NCBI RefSeq assembly: GCF_045209745.1
Contig: NZ_CP109273.1
Coordinates: forward strand, 4,030,001 to 4,094,000
Reading direction: 5' to 3'
DNA from: Micromonospora sp045209745
GTDB taxonomy: Bacteria > Actinomycetota > Actinomycetes > Mycobacteriales > Micromonosporaceae
DNA: 64,000 bases
The translations under genes and the position numbers were made by a program. Below are positions 25,295 to 33,139 of the stretch, piece after piece. Under the pieces are notes generated by a model, which was given only the letters and a program-made list of their open reading frames with translations, was not told the origin of the DNA and did not search any database. Each line of letters starts with the position of its first letter. Positions within the stretch are counted from its first letter, which is position 1.

Positions 25295-27286
25295 ATGCGG
25301 CGATGGCAGGGTGATGGCATCTATTTCGGCGGCGACTACAACCCCGAGCAGTGGCCCGAGGAGACCCGGTCGGAGGACGTCGACCTGATGCGTCGGGCCG
25401 GGGTCAACCTGGTGTCCGTCGGCATCTTCTCCTGGGCCCTGCTGGAGCCCAGCCCGGGACGTTTCGAGTTCGGCTGGCTGGATCGGGTGCTGGACCTGCT
25501 GCACGACGGCGGCATCCAGGTCGACCTGGCCACCGCCACCGCCAGCCCACCGCCGTGGCTGGCCCGCGCGCACCCGGAGACGCTGCCCCGCCGGGCCGAC
25601 GGCGCGATCCTCTGGCCGGGCGGGCGGCAGGCGTACTGCCCCAGCTCCCCGGTGTTCCGCGAGCGGTCCCTGGAGCTGGTACGCGAGGTCGCCGGCCGGT
25701 ACGCCGAGCATCCCGCCGTGGTCATGTGGCACATCTCCAACGAGCTGGGCTGCCACAACGTGCACTGCTACTGCGACGTCAGCGCCGAGGCGTTCCGCGG
25801 CTGGCTGCGTGAGCGCTACGGCGACCTGGACCGGCTCAACGACGCCTGGGGCACCGCGTTCTGGAGTCAGCGTTACGGCGACTGGGCCGAGATCAACCCA
25901 CCGCGCACCGCGCCGACCTTCGCCAACCCCACGCAGCAGTTGGACTTCCTACGCTTCTCCTCGGACGAGCAGCGCGCCCAGCTACGCGCCGAGCGCGAGG
26001 TGCTGCGCACGTTGGTCCGGCAGCCGGTCACCACCAACTTCATGATCGGCTTGGGCGTCAAGCACATGGACTACCACTCCTGGGCCGCCGATGTGGACCT
26101 GGTCTCCAACGACCACTACCTGACCGCCGCCGACCCGCAGGCGCACCTCGGGCTGGCGCTCGCCGCCGATCACACTCGGGGCGTCGCCGGCGGCGACCCG
26201 TGGTTGCTGATGGAGCACTCCACCAGCGCGGTCAACTGGCAGCCGCGCAACGTGGCCAAGCTGCCCGGGCAGCTGCGCCGCAACAGTCTCGCGCACGTCG
26301 CCCGCGGTGCCGACGGGGTGCTCTTCTTCCAGTGGCGCGCGTCCCGGGCCGGCGCGGAGAAGTTCCACTCCGCGCTGGTGCCGCACGCCGGGCCGGACAC
26401 CAAGGTGTTCCGCGAGGTCTGCCAGCTCGGCGCGGACCTGAAGGCGCTGGCCGAGGTACGCGGCAGCCGAGTGGACGCCGAGGTGGCGATCCTGTTCGAC
26501 TGGGAGGCGTGGTGGGGTGTCGAGCTGGATTCGCACCCCAGCGTCGACGTCACCTACGCCGACCGTCTCAACGCCCTGTACGGCTCGCTGTGGCGGGCCG
26601 GCGTGACCGCCGACGTCGTCCACCCGTCGGCCGATCTCAGCGGCTACCGGCTGGTCCTGGTGCCGACCCTCTACCTGGTTCGGGACGCCGACGTCGACGC
26701 GCTGCACCGATTCGTCGAGGCCGGGGGCACGGCGGCGGTCACCTACTTCAGCGGCATCGTGGACGCCAACGACCACATCCGGCTGGGCGGCTACCCGGGC
26801 GCGTTCCGGGAGTTGCTCGGCGTCCGGACCGAGGAGTTCTTCCCGCTGCGCGAGGGGGAGCAGGTTCGCCTCGACGACGGCAGCACCGCCGATGTGTGGA
26901 CCGAGTGGCTGCACCCCGAGGGCGCGCAGGTGCTCGCGTCGTACACCGATGGGCCCTTGCCGGGCGTGCCGGCGCTGACCCGGCGTCCGGTGGGCGACGG
27001 CGCCGCCTGGTATGTCGGCACCCGGTTGGACGAGCCGGCCACGGATCGGCTGGTCGCCCGGCTGCTCGCGGAGGCCGGTGTCCGCCCGGCGGCGGACGCG
27101 CCGTCCGGGGCGGAGGTGGTACGCCGACGCGACGGCGACCGGACCTGGCTGTTCGCGATCAACCACACCGACACCGAGGTACGCCTGCCGGCGCACGGCG
27201 TCGAGCTGTTGACCGGGGCACCATGTGCCGGTGAGCTGACGGTGCCCGCCGGTGAGGTGGCGGTCATCCGGGAGGATCGGGCCTGA
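25295..27286 (+). CDS. GH42 beta-galactosidase
   Basis: A ~663-residue cytoplasmic beta-galactosidase. The ATG at 25295 is chosen because family members begin just before GIYFGGDYNPEQWPEE and the preceding in-frame codons lack the local G/C bias. An ATG at 25244 is the alternative; no good ribosome site marks either. The acid/base Glu is in WHISNELGCH. The Cys cluster CHNVHCYCD may bind zinc, as in GH42. The nucleophile Glu is in WLLMEHSTSAVNWQ. A trimerisation domain and a small beta domain follow. It is divergent from the alpha-galactosidase/ABC operon and is followed by a DeoR regulator, forming one galactoside-use unit. Confidence 0.93.
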   Translation: MRRWQGDGIYFGGDYNPEQWPEETRSEDVDLMRRAGVNLVSVGIFSWALLEPSPGRFEFGWLDRVLDLLHDGGIQVDLATATASPPPWLARAHPETLPRRADGAILWPGGRQAYCPSSPVFRERSLELVREVAGRYAEHPAVVMWHISNELGCHNVHCYCDVSAEAFRGWLRERYGDLDRLNDAWGTAFWSQRYGDWAEINPPRTAPTFANPTQQLDFLRFSSDEQRAQLRAEREVLRTLVRQPVTTNFMIGLGVKHMDYHSWAADVDLVSNDHYLTAADPQAHLGLALAADHTRGVAGGDPWLLMEHSTSAVNWQPRNVAKLPGQLRRNSLAHVARGADGVLFFQWRASRAGAEKFHSALVPHAGPDTKVFREVCQLGADLKALAEVRGSRVDAEVAILFDWEAWWGVELDSHPSVDVTYADRLNALYGSLWRAGVTADVVHPSADLSGYRLVLVPTLYLVRDADVDALHRFVEAGGTAAVTYFSGIVDANDHIRLGGYPGAFRELLGVRTEEFFPLREGEQVRLDDGSTADVWTEWLHPEGAQVLASYTDGPLPGVPALTRRPVGDGAAWYVGTRLDEPATDRLVARLLAEAGVRPAADAPSGAEVVRRRDGDRTWLFAINHTDTEVRLPAHGVELLTGAPCAGELTVPAGEVAVIREDRA

Positions 27287-27323
27287 TCCGCATGACAGGC
27301 ACGGCACGAAGGAGGTTCCCCAG

Positions 27324-28100
27324 ATGCTCGCCCAGCAGCGGCAGACCGCCATCCTCGATCTGATCCGCCAACGTGGCGGGGTGCGGGTGAGTCACCTGGT
27401 CAGCCGGTTCGGCGTGTCCGACATGACGATCCGGCGGGACCTGGAGGTGTTGGCCGAACGTGGCCTGGTCGACAAGGTGCACGGCGGCGCGACGCTCGCC
27501 GGGCCGGGCTCCGCCGAGGAACCCGGTTTCGCGGCGAAGTCGATCCGCCAGCAGGCGGAGAAGCGGGCCATCGCCGAGCGGGCGGCGCGGATGGTGGAGC
27601 CGGGGATGGCCATCGCGCTCTCCGCCGGCACCACCACCGCCGCGCTGGCCACGCTGCTCTCCGACGTACGCGGGCTGACCGTGGTGACCAACTCGATCCC
27701 GGTGGCCGACGCGCTCTACCAGAACCCGCGCGCCGACCAGACCGTCGTGCTGACCGGCGGCATCCGCACCCCGTCGGACGCGTTGACCGGGCCGGTGGCC
27801 GAGGCGGCGATCAGCGCGCTCAACGTCGACCTGCTGTTCCTCGGGGTGCACGGCCTCAGCCCACGCACCGGGTTCACCACGCCCAACCTGTTGGAGGCCG
27901 GGGTCAACCGGTGCTTGATCAGCGCGGCCCGTCGGCTCGTGGTGCTCGCCGACCACACCAAGTGGGAGACGATCGGCATCGCCACCATCGCGCCGCTGGA
28001 GGCCGCCGACGTGCTGATCACCGACGTCGGATTGCCGGCCGAGGCGCGCACCACAATTGGCGAACAGGTTGGCGAGCTGATCGTCGTCGAGGCCGGTTAG
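27324..28100 (+). CDS. DeoR/GlpR-family transcriptional regulator
   Basis: This 258-residue repressor starts at the ATG 27324 behind GGAGG. The N-terminal winged HTH is VRVSHLVSRFGVSDMTIRRD. The C-terminal sugar-phosphate sensor domain (DeoRC) contains LSAGTTTAALATLL, TNSIPVADALYQ and FLGVHGLSPRTGFTTPNLLE. It probably controls the adjacent galactosidase and ABC genes in response to a phosphorylated sugar (inference from position 38 nt after the GH42 gene). Confidence 0.92.
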   Translation: MLAQQRQTAILDLIRQRGGVRVSHLVSRFGVSDMTIRRDLEVLAERGLVDKVHGGATLAGPGSAEEPGFAAKSIRQQAEKRAIAERAARMVEPGMAIALSAGTTTAALATLLSDVRGLTVVTNSIPVADALYQNPRADQTVVLTGGIRTPSDALTGPVAEAAISALNVDLLFLGVHGLSPRTGFTTPNLLEAGVNRCLISAARRLVVLADHTKWETIGIATIAPLEAADVLITDVGLPAEARTTIGEQVGELIVVEAG

Positions 28101-28155
28101 CGGCCCGACACATCGCTGCGCCGCAGCGGGCGGCGGCCCCACACGGGTAGGGCGT

Positions 28156-28485
28156 TCAGCCGCCGGGGTCGCACGGGCCGTCGTGGTCGACCCGGCGGGC
28201 GCAGCGGCGGCGGTCCGGCAGGATCCGGTCGCAGAACACCCAGTGTCGTACGTGCTGGGCGTCCTCGGCGGAGATGGTGGTGCCGGCGGCCTCGACCCCA
28301 GGAATCAACGCCAGCGAACGGGCCAGCGTGTACGCGAAGCGCAGCGCCTCGGCCAGGTCGGCGACCGCCACGGGCAGGTGGACCACGTAGCGCGGGGCGC
28401 CATCCTTTCCGGCCAGGGCCTCGACGGCGGCCAGGGGCATCGGCGCGAAGACCGCGTCCGGGCCGGGCGCTGCCTCCGGGTTCAC
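28156..28485 (-). CDS. hypothetical protein, 109 residues
   Basis: Not recognised. It starts from a GTG at 28483-28485, overlapping the DivIVA-like gene by 4 nt, which supports coupled translation. The centre is helical (VADLAEALRFAYTLARSLAL). The C-terminal part has a Cys/His set (FCDRILPDRRRCARRVDHDG, then PCDPGG) that could bind a metal. Codons have normal G/C bias. Confidence 0.7.
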   Translation of the reverse strand: MNPEAAPGPDAVFAPMPLAAVEALAGKDGAPRYVVHLPVAVADLAEALRFAYTLARSLALIPGVEAAGTTISAEDAQHVRHWVFCDRILPDRRRCARRVDHDGPCDPGG

Positions 28486-28739
28486 GACTGACGCCGGTTG
28501 GTTTGGGCGCTCTGCCAGCCACGCAGCGCCCGCTTGATCCGGATGTTCTCGTCGGTCAACCGCTCCACGTCCTTGTGCAGGGTGGCCAACTCCAGCGCGA
28601 CCCGGTGCAGGAAGCGGCGTACCTCCTGGGGGTCGATGCCCCGACGGCCGAAGCCGGCGGTGGCGAACTGGTGGTCGCGGACCAGGCTCGGGTGCAGCCG
28701 GGATGACAAGCTGCCGCCGTAGATGGTGCCTCGGGTCAT
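28482..28739 (-). CDS. DivIVA-domain-like small protein
   Basis: This 85-residue protein starts at ATG 28739 behind AGGAGG. FATAGFGRRGIDPQEVRRFL followed by a coiled coil (ALELATLHKDVERLTDENIR) is the DivIVA/GpsB membrane-curvature motif plus its heptad region. The second, longer coiled coil of full Wag31/DivIVA is missing. It probably attaches to the membrane at curved sites; its partner is likely the coupled 109-residue protein. Confidence 0.8.
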   Translation of the reverse strand: MTRGTIYGGSLSSRLHPSLVRDHQFATAGFGRRGIDPQEVRRFLHRVALELATLHKDVERLTDENIRIKRALRGWQSAQTNRRQS

Positions 28740-29180
28740 CGGTCGCCTCCTGTGCTTGTTGGATGGGGCGGCCCTGGCGGAGGGGAATTCCGGGCAGGGC
28801 CGCCCCGCCCGACGACCGCAGCCCTCATTCGGCGAGTACGGCCACCGGGCTGCCGGTGGATGGTGCTGATTTCGGGCAGGTCAGGGTCGCGAAGACTCCC
28901 GTCTCCGTGATAGGTATTCAGCAAGCCGGTCGGAGCCGGAATGCGTGCGTGACGCGCGGTTCCATGTGGAGACCCGACGAGATTCGGTATGCGGCTGCCA
29001 CCCGCGAGGCCGTCTCTCGTCACCTTCTCGGCTGTTGGCACAGCCGCGGTTACTGCGCTTGCACCGGGCGTCCCCGGGGGCCGGTGATCACCTCACCCGA
29101 AGGCCACATTTCCAGTGGCCTCGGCATTGGTGCAACGACACCAACGGAATCCTTTTCCACGGGTAGCCGGAGAGGTGAGC
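28740..29180. other. intergenic region with a strong hairpin
   Basis: About 440 nt between divergent genes. GGGGCGGCCCTG (28765-28776) pairs perfectly with CAGGGCCGCCCC (28795-28806) in the leader of the DivIVA-like gene. No RNA gene or conserved reading frame is evident in the rest. GGAGAGGTGAGC just before 29181 is the ribosome site of the XRE gene. Confidence 0.5.
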
Positions 29181-30053
29181 ATGGCGGCAAGAAGAGAAGC
29201 CTTCGTCCGAACGTTGCGTGCTCAGTGGCTTGGCCAGCAGATGCGCGAGCTACGGGAGCGGCGTGGCTTGACGCTCAAATACGTCGCACGCTTCCTGGAG
29301 CGGGACTTCTCGTCGCTGGCGCGATACGAGCGGGCCGAGTGGCCGTTCCGTCGTGACCTGGTCGTTGAGCTGTTGGACCTGTATGGCGTCTACGACGAGC
29401 GGGAGCGCGACCGCCTCATCCAACTCGCCCAGGACGCCTGGCGCGTCGATCGGTGGGACAACGACTTCGACAAGACGATCTACGACACGTCCTTCATCGA
29501 CTTTCCTTGGCTGGAGTCGAGGGCCGAACAGATCTGCACCTATGCTTCGCTGCTGATCCCCGGGCTCCTTCAGACCAGGGACTACGCCGAGGCGGTCATC
29601 CGCAACGCCGAATCGAGTTCGACCAGCGAGGTCCAGATCCGCAAGTGGGTTCAGCTGCGGATGGACCGCCAGCGGCTGCTGGACGGGCCGTCGCCGACCA
29701 GGCTCGCGGTCATCATCGAGGAGGCTGCGGTGGGTCGCCCGGTGATGAGCAGGGGAGTGATGGCGAGCCAGCTCGCGCACCTCGTTGAGGCGGCGAGGAA
29801 ATCGACGGTCGAGATTCGGGTCCTGCCCGCCGCTCTTGGACTGCACGCCGGCTTGGACGGGACGTTCTGGCTCTTCAAGATGCCGCCCCCCTACGCTGAC
29901 GTGGCCCACGCTGAGACACTGGGCGGGCGGCTGTTCATGGAGTCGGACAAGGCTCTGCGTTACGTCCGAGCGTACGATCGCCTCCGAGAGGCCGCACTCA
30001 GCGCGAGCGAGTCGGCGAAGCTGATCTCAGCACTCGCGGAGGAGCTGTCATGA
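29181..30053 (+). CDS. XRE-family HTH regulator with DUF5753
   Basis: This 290-residue protein starts at ATG 29181. The N-terminal helix-turn-helix covers about 12-65 (MRELRERRGLTLKYVARFLE). The DUF5753 domain follows, with the hallmark LLIPGLLQTRDYAEAVIRNA and VMASQLAHLVEAARKSTVEI. Such regulators are abundant in sporulating actinomycetes and pair with small DUF397 proteins, as here; examples affect development and antibiotic production. It overlaps the DUF397 gene by 4 nt. Confidence 0.93.
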   Translation: MAARREAFVRTLRAQWLGQQMRELRERRGLTLKYVARFLERDFSSLARYERAEWPFRRDLVVELLDLYGVYDERERDRLIQLAQDAWRVDRWDNDFDKTIYDTSFIDFPWLESRAEQICTYASLLIPGLLQTRDYAEAVIRNAESSSTSEVQIRKWVQLRMDRQRLLDGPSPTRLAVIIEEAAVGRPVMSRGVMASQLAHLVEAARKSTVEIRVLPAALGLHAGLDGTFWLFKMPPPYADVAHAETLGGRLFMESDKALRYVRAYDRLREAALSASESAKLISALAEELS

Positions 30054-30268
30054 GCGAGACGCCTGACGTGGCGTGGCACATCAGCACCAGGAGCCCCGAC
30101 AACGGGGGTAACTGCGTCGAGGCTGGGCCGTTTCTCGACGGGTCCGGCCGGGTGGCTGTCCGGCACAGCAAGGCCCGTGACGCAGCAACGATCATCTACA
30201 CGGCCGATGAGTGGGCAGCGTTTGTCGGCGGCGTCAAGAACGGCAAGTTCCACTTGTCCTCAAACTGA
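30050..30268 (+). CDS. DUF397-domain protein
   Basis: This 72-residue protein follows the DUF397 pattern: W(x)STRSPDNGGNCVEAGPF, VAVRHSKARDA and a terminal TADEWAAFVGGVKNGKF. It is translationally coupled (ATGA) to the XRE regulator. In studied pairs the small protein modulates its regulator, a toxin-antitoxin-like or anti-regulator arrangement. Confidence 0.93.
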   Translation: MSETPDVAWHISTRSPDNGGNCVEAGPFLDGSGRVAVRHSKARDAATIIYTADEWAAFVGGVKNGKFHLSSN

Positions 30269-30581
30269 TCGCCCCTGCGGGGTGTTCGGGTGGTGGCACC
30301 CCAGGGGGTTCCACCACGATCACGAGATCAACTTCTCTGCCTCGCGCCAGAACTTGTCGAACGACGGGGAATTGACCAGGTCCATCGTGATCGACTCAGG
30401 TTCAGTGAAGTAGGGGTGTCCTGGTCGTGCGGACACCCCGGTTTTCTTGAACCCGAGTCGATCACGCGCGACGCGCCGACGTGGCGCTTCACAGCCATCT
30501 CACAGGGGTGCTGGATAGGGTGCCGGTCGAGTCAATGTCCGACTCCAACCTGGAGCGGTCGGCTGTCGCACAGGAGTTTCG
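30269..30581 (+). terminator. intergenic region with two terminators; the strong one at 30413-30448
   Basis: GGGGTGTCC (30413-30421) pairs with GGACACCCC (30431-30439) and is followed by GGTTTTCTT, a near-canonical intrinsic terminator. A weaker G-C hairpin (about 30274-30307) lies just after the DUF397 stop. Nothing else is evident before the Spo0M gene. Confidence 0.75.
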
Positions 30582-31544
30582 ATGGTTTTCAAGAAGATGT
30601 TGAGCGCGTTCGGCGTGGGCGGTCCCAGTGTGGACACTGTGCTGACCAACCCCAACACCCGCCCCGGCCTGACCCTCGACGGGCAGGTCAACCTCGTCGG
30701 CGGCGACGCCGAGGCAGCCATCGAGCAGGTGGTGATCGGCCTGGTCACCCGGGTCGAGGTCGAAGGGCACGACACCGAGTACGCGGGCACGATGGAGTTC
30801 CACCGGATGGTGGTCAGCGGCCGGCTCCAACTCGCCCCGAAGCAGCAGCTCTCGATCCCGTTCCAGCTGCCGGTGCCGTGGGAAACCCCGATCACCGACG
30901 TGTACGGCCAGCGCCTGCACGGCATGGCGATGGGCCTGCGCACCGAGCTGGCGATCGCCCGCGCGGTCGACAAGAGCGACCTGGACCAAGTGGCGGTGCA
31001 CCCGCTGCCGGTGCACGAGCGGATCCTCGAGGCGTTCCAGCAGCTCGGTTTCCGGTTCAAGCACGCCGACCTGGAGCGTGGTCACATCCGGGGCGTCCAG
31101 CAGACGCTGCCGTTCTATCAGGAGATCGAGTTCTTCGCCTCGCCGCGATACTCGAACACGATCAGTGAGGTCGAGTTGACCTTCGTGACCAGCCAGCGCG
31201 GCGTCGAGGTCATCCTGGAGTGCGACAAGCGCGGTGGGTTCCTCAGCTCCGGGCACGACGCGTTCGGCCGCTACCAGGTGGCGCACACCGACGCTGACCG
31301 GGTGGACTGGGCGCAGGTCGTTGATGGCTGGCTGGGCGAGACCACGTCCCGCTACGGCAGCCTGCGCTCCCAGTACGGCCCGAGCCACGGGCATGGGCAC
31401 GGGCACGGTCACAGCCGCGGGATGGGCATGGGCGGCATGGTGGCCGGTGCGGCGCTCGGCGTCGCCGGCGGCATGATCGCCGGCGAGCTGATCGAGGACG
31501 CGTTCGAGGGTGATTTCGGCGGCGATTTCGGCGGCGACGAGTAA
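30582..31544 (+). CDS. Spo0M-like sporulation-control protein
   Basis: This 320-residue protein has an arrestin-like beta fold: MVFKKMLSAFGVGGPSVDTV, then QLSIPFQLPVPWETPITDV and VHPLPVHERILEAFQQLGFR, matching the Spo0M family. A C-terminal HGHGHGHGH cluster precedes a Gly/Ala hydrophobic stretch and an acidic GGDFGGDE tail, which is longer than in Bacillus. Spo0M affects sporulation control and division. It stands alone and ends at a perfect terminator. Confidence 0.9.
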   Translation: MVFKKMLSAFGVGGPSVDTVLTNPNTRPGLTLDGQVNLVGGDAEAAIEQVVIGLVTRVEVEGHDTEYAGTMEFHRMVVSGRLQLAPKQQLSIPFQLPVPWETPITDVYGQRLHGMAMGLRTELAIARAVDKSDLDQVAVHPLPVHERILEAFQQLGFRFKHADLERGHIRGVQQTLPFYQEIEFFASPRYSNTISEVELTFVTSQRGVEVILECDKRGGFLSSGHDAFGRYQVAHTDADRVDWAQVVDGWLGETTSRYGSLRSQYGPSHGHGHGHGHSRGMGMGGMVAGAALGVAGGMIAGELIEDAFEGDFGGDFGGDE

Positions 31545-31564
31545 GCAGTCCACACACGACGACA

Positions 31565-31595
31565 GTGGCCTCCGGGAGATCCTCCCGGAGGCCAC
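31565..31595. terminator. bidirectional terminator
   Basis: GTGGCCTCCGGGAG (31565-31578), a 3-nt loop and the perfect complement (31582-31595) lie between the convergent Spo0M and 126-residue membrane protein genes. Confidence 0.85.
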
Positions 31596-31611
31596 GTTCA
31601 CGCACGACGCG

Positions 31612-31992
31612 TCAGCGCCGTCGCATGTTCCGCTCCTTGCCGGACCGCCGCGCGGAGCCGGCCTTCGACAGACCACGGCTGACCAGGTAACCACCGGTCA
31701 GGATGGTCAGGTACCACCAGGCCTGGTTCGGGTTGTTGATGTTCAGCCCGTTGGTGGCGGAGCCCCGCCAGAACGCGGCGATCACCACGACTGCGACCGC
31801 GGCGGCGTAGATCCAGAATTCCGTCGTCAGGAACGCCTGCTTGGTCTCCGTGCCCGGCGACGGCATCGGTTCCCGATGCCCGTCGTGCATGGCCGGCATC
31901 TGCTGGGTCGGCGTATTCTGCATCGACGCCGGATTCTGCACGTCCGACATTGGCCGGTTCATCGGCCGGGTGGAAGCAGCCTGCGTGCTCAT
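31612..31992 (-). CDS. small membrane protein of unknown function
   Basis: This 126-residue protein starts at ATG 31992 behind GAGGAGG. It has a Met/Pro/Gln/Thr-rich disordered N-terminus (residues 1-50), two hydrophobic helices (WIYAAAVAVVVIAAFW and a second around WWYLTILTGGYLVSRG) and a basic tail (SGKERNMRRR). Both ends are probably cytoplasmic. I do not recognise a family. Confidence 0.75.
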   Translation of the reverse strand: MSTQAASTRPMNRPMSDVQNPASMQNTPTQQMPAMHDGHREPMPSPGTETKQAFLTTEFWIYAAAVAVVVIAAFWRGSATNGLNINNPNQAWWYLTILTGGYLVSRGLSKAGSARRSGKERNMRRR

Positions 31993-32123
31993 CTGGTCCT
32001 CCTCAGGATGCGATGAGTCGTACTCTGCGTTCCCTCGCCCCGCTACCGCGTTTCGGCCACGGCACGGTTCGCGTTCATGGCGAGGACACCCCCCGACTAC
32101 CCGAGGCCCCGGAGCAGGTAACA

Positions 32124-32157
32124 CCGACCGCCGGCCGGAAATCCGGCCGGCGGTCGG
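32124..32157 (-). terminator. terminator hairpin downstream of the GDPD remnant
   Basis: CCGACCGCCGGCCGG (32124-32138), loop AAAT and the perfect complement (32143-32157). It lies 12 nt beyond the leftward stop at 32170. Confidence 0.8.
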
Positions 32158-32169
32158 GTGGCCGGCGGG

Positions 32170-32603
32170 TCAGCGCAGGCCGTTGCGAATCGCCACGCTC
32201 ACCAGCAGGTCCGGGTCGCCGGTGATCATGCCGTCCACGCCCAGGTCGATGACCCGCTGCATGACCTTCGCGTCATCGACGGTGTACGGGATCACCTTCA
32301 GGCCGTACCGCGTCTGCAGGGTGCGTACGTCCGGTCCGTGGAAGTACGCCGGGTTCTCCCGCAGGTACCAGTCGGCCGAGGCGACGGTGCCCTGGTGGGG
32401 GTCGTGTACCTGCAGGGTGTTCTCGGGCCGGGTCGCCCGACCGCCGCGGTGCGCCTGGATGTCGAACGGCGCCGCGTACGCCTTCGGCAACCGGTAGCCG
32501 CGCTGCGCCAACAGCCCGCGCAGCCGGTCCGGGTAGTCGGTGATGATGCCGCCGTGGGCCACCTCCCGGTCGGGCTGGGTTTGGCCGACCGGTGGCCGGG
32601 CAC
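32170..32603 (-). pseudogene. glycerophosphodiester phosphodiesterase, collapsed tandem remnant
   Basis: The frame strings together three GDPD pieces in the wrong proportions. First comes a C-terminal end (AHGGIITDYPDRLRGLLAQR, then GYRLPKAY). Next is the start of a GDPD domain (FDIQAHRGGRATRPENTL), cut directly after the catalytic His/Glu motif. Last is another domain end (VIPYTVDDAKVMQRVIDLGV, DGMITGDPDLL). The ~150 middle residues of the barrel are missing, and an in-frame stop lies just upstream. This looks like an internal deletion between two tandem GDPD copies, leaving an inactive product. Confidence 0.6.
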
Positions 32604-32653
32604 GCAGTCAGTTCCACAGCTTCTGCGAGGTGATGATCGTGCGTGAGGACGAC

Positions 32654-33061
32654 ATGCGGCAGGATGCCGCCCGCCAGGCCGAGGATCGGATCGCTGGCGG
32701 CGTGTACGGCAAGGGCGCCGTCGACGAGGTGACGGTGCCCCGCACCGACGTACAGAGCCAGATTCAGCGCGACGATCCGCTCGACCCGGCCCACGAACGG
32801 GTCGATCCGCAGGTGCTGCGCGACGGCGGCCCTGTCGGCGGGCAGGGCGCGGTGACGACCACCGGCGGCACCGCCGGTCCGGCGAGCGTGCGCCGGGTCG
32901 CCCGGCAGCCGGAGCGGCACCGGGGCAAGGTCGCCCCGACGACGACCGGCGACGCCACCACCGGCGGCCTGAGCACTCCGATGAGCGGTGGTACCAGCGA
33001 CCAGTCCACGTCCGCGACTGGTCCGGGCAAGACCGTCCGGGACCGGTCCACCAGCGACTGA
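32654..33061 (+). CDS. hypothetical hydrophilic protein, 135 residues
   Basis: Not recognised. ATG 32654 has GAGGAC a few nt upstream; in-frame starts also exist at 32633 and 32540. Third codon positions are strongly G/C, supporting coding. The sequence is charged and probably disordered: an N-terminal helix (RQDAARQAEDRIAGG), then a Thr/Gly/Ser-rich tail (TTTGDATTGGLSTPMSGGTS). No membrane or signal segment is seen. Confidence 0.6.
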   Translation: MRQDAARQAEDRIAGGVYGKGAVDEVTVPRTDVQSQIQRDDPLDPAHERVDPQVLRDGGPVGGQGAVTTTGGTAGPASVRRVARQPERHRGKVAPTTTGDATTGGLSTPMSGGTSDQSTSATGPGKTVRDRSTSD

Positions 33062-33083
33062 CCCGCCGGGCGAGTTCGCCCCG

Positions 33084-33117
33084 CCGCCCCCGCCGAGCAA
33101 CCACTCGGTGGGGGCGG
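33084..33117. terminator. bidirectional terminator
   Basis: CCGCCCCCGCCGAG (33084-33097) pairs with CTCGGTGGGGGCGG (33104-33117, one G-U pair) between two convergent genes. Confidence 0.75.
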
Positions 33118-33139
33118 CGCGGTTTGTCGGGGTGGCGGG

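Noticed and set aside
31370..31420. CAC/GGG-type short repeats encoding HGHGHGHGH in the Spo0M-like gene
   Set aside because: A short His/Gly run within a coding region; it could bind metal but is too small to call a separate element.
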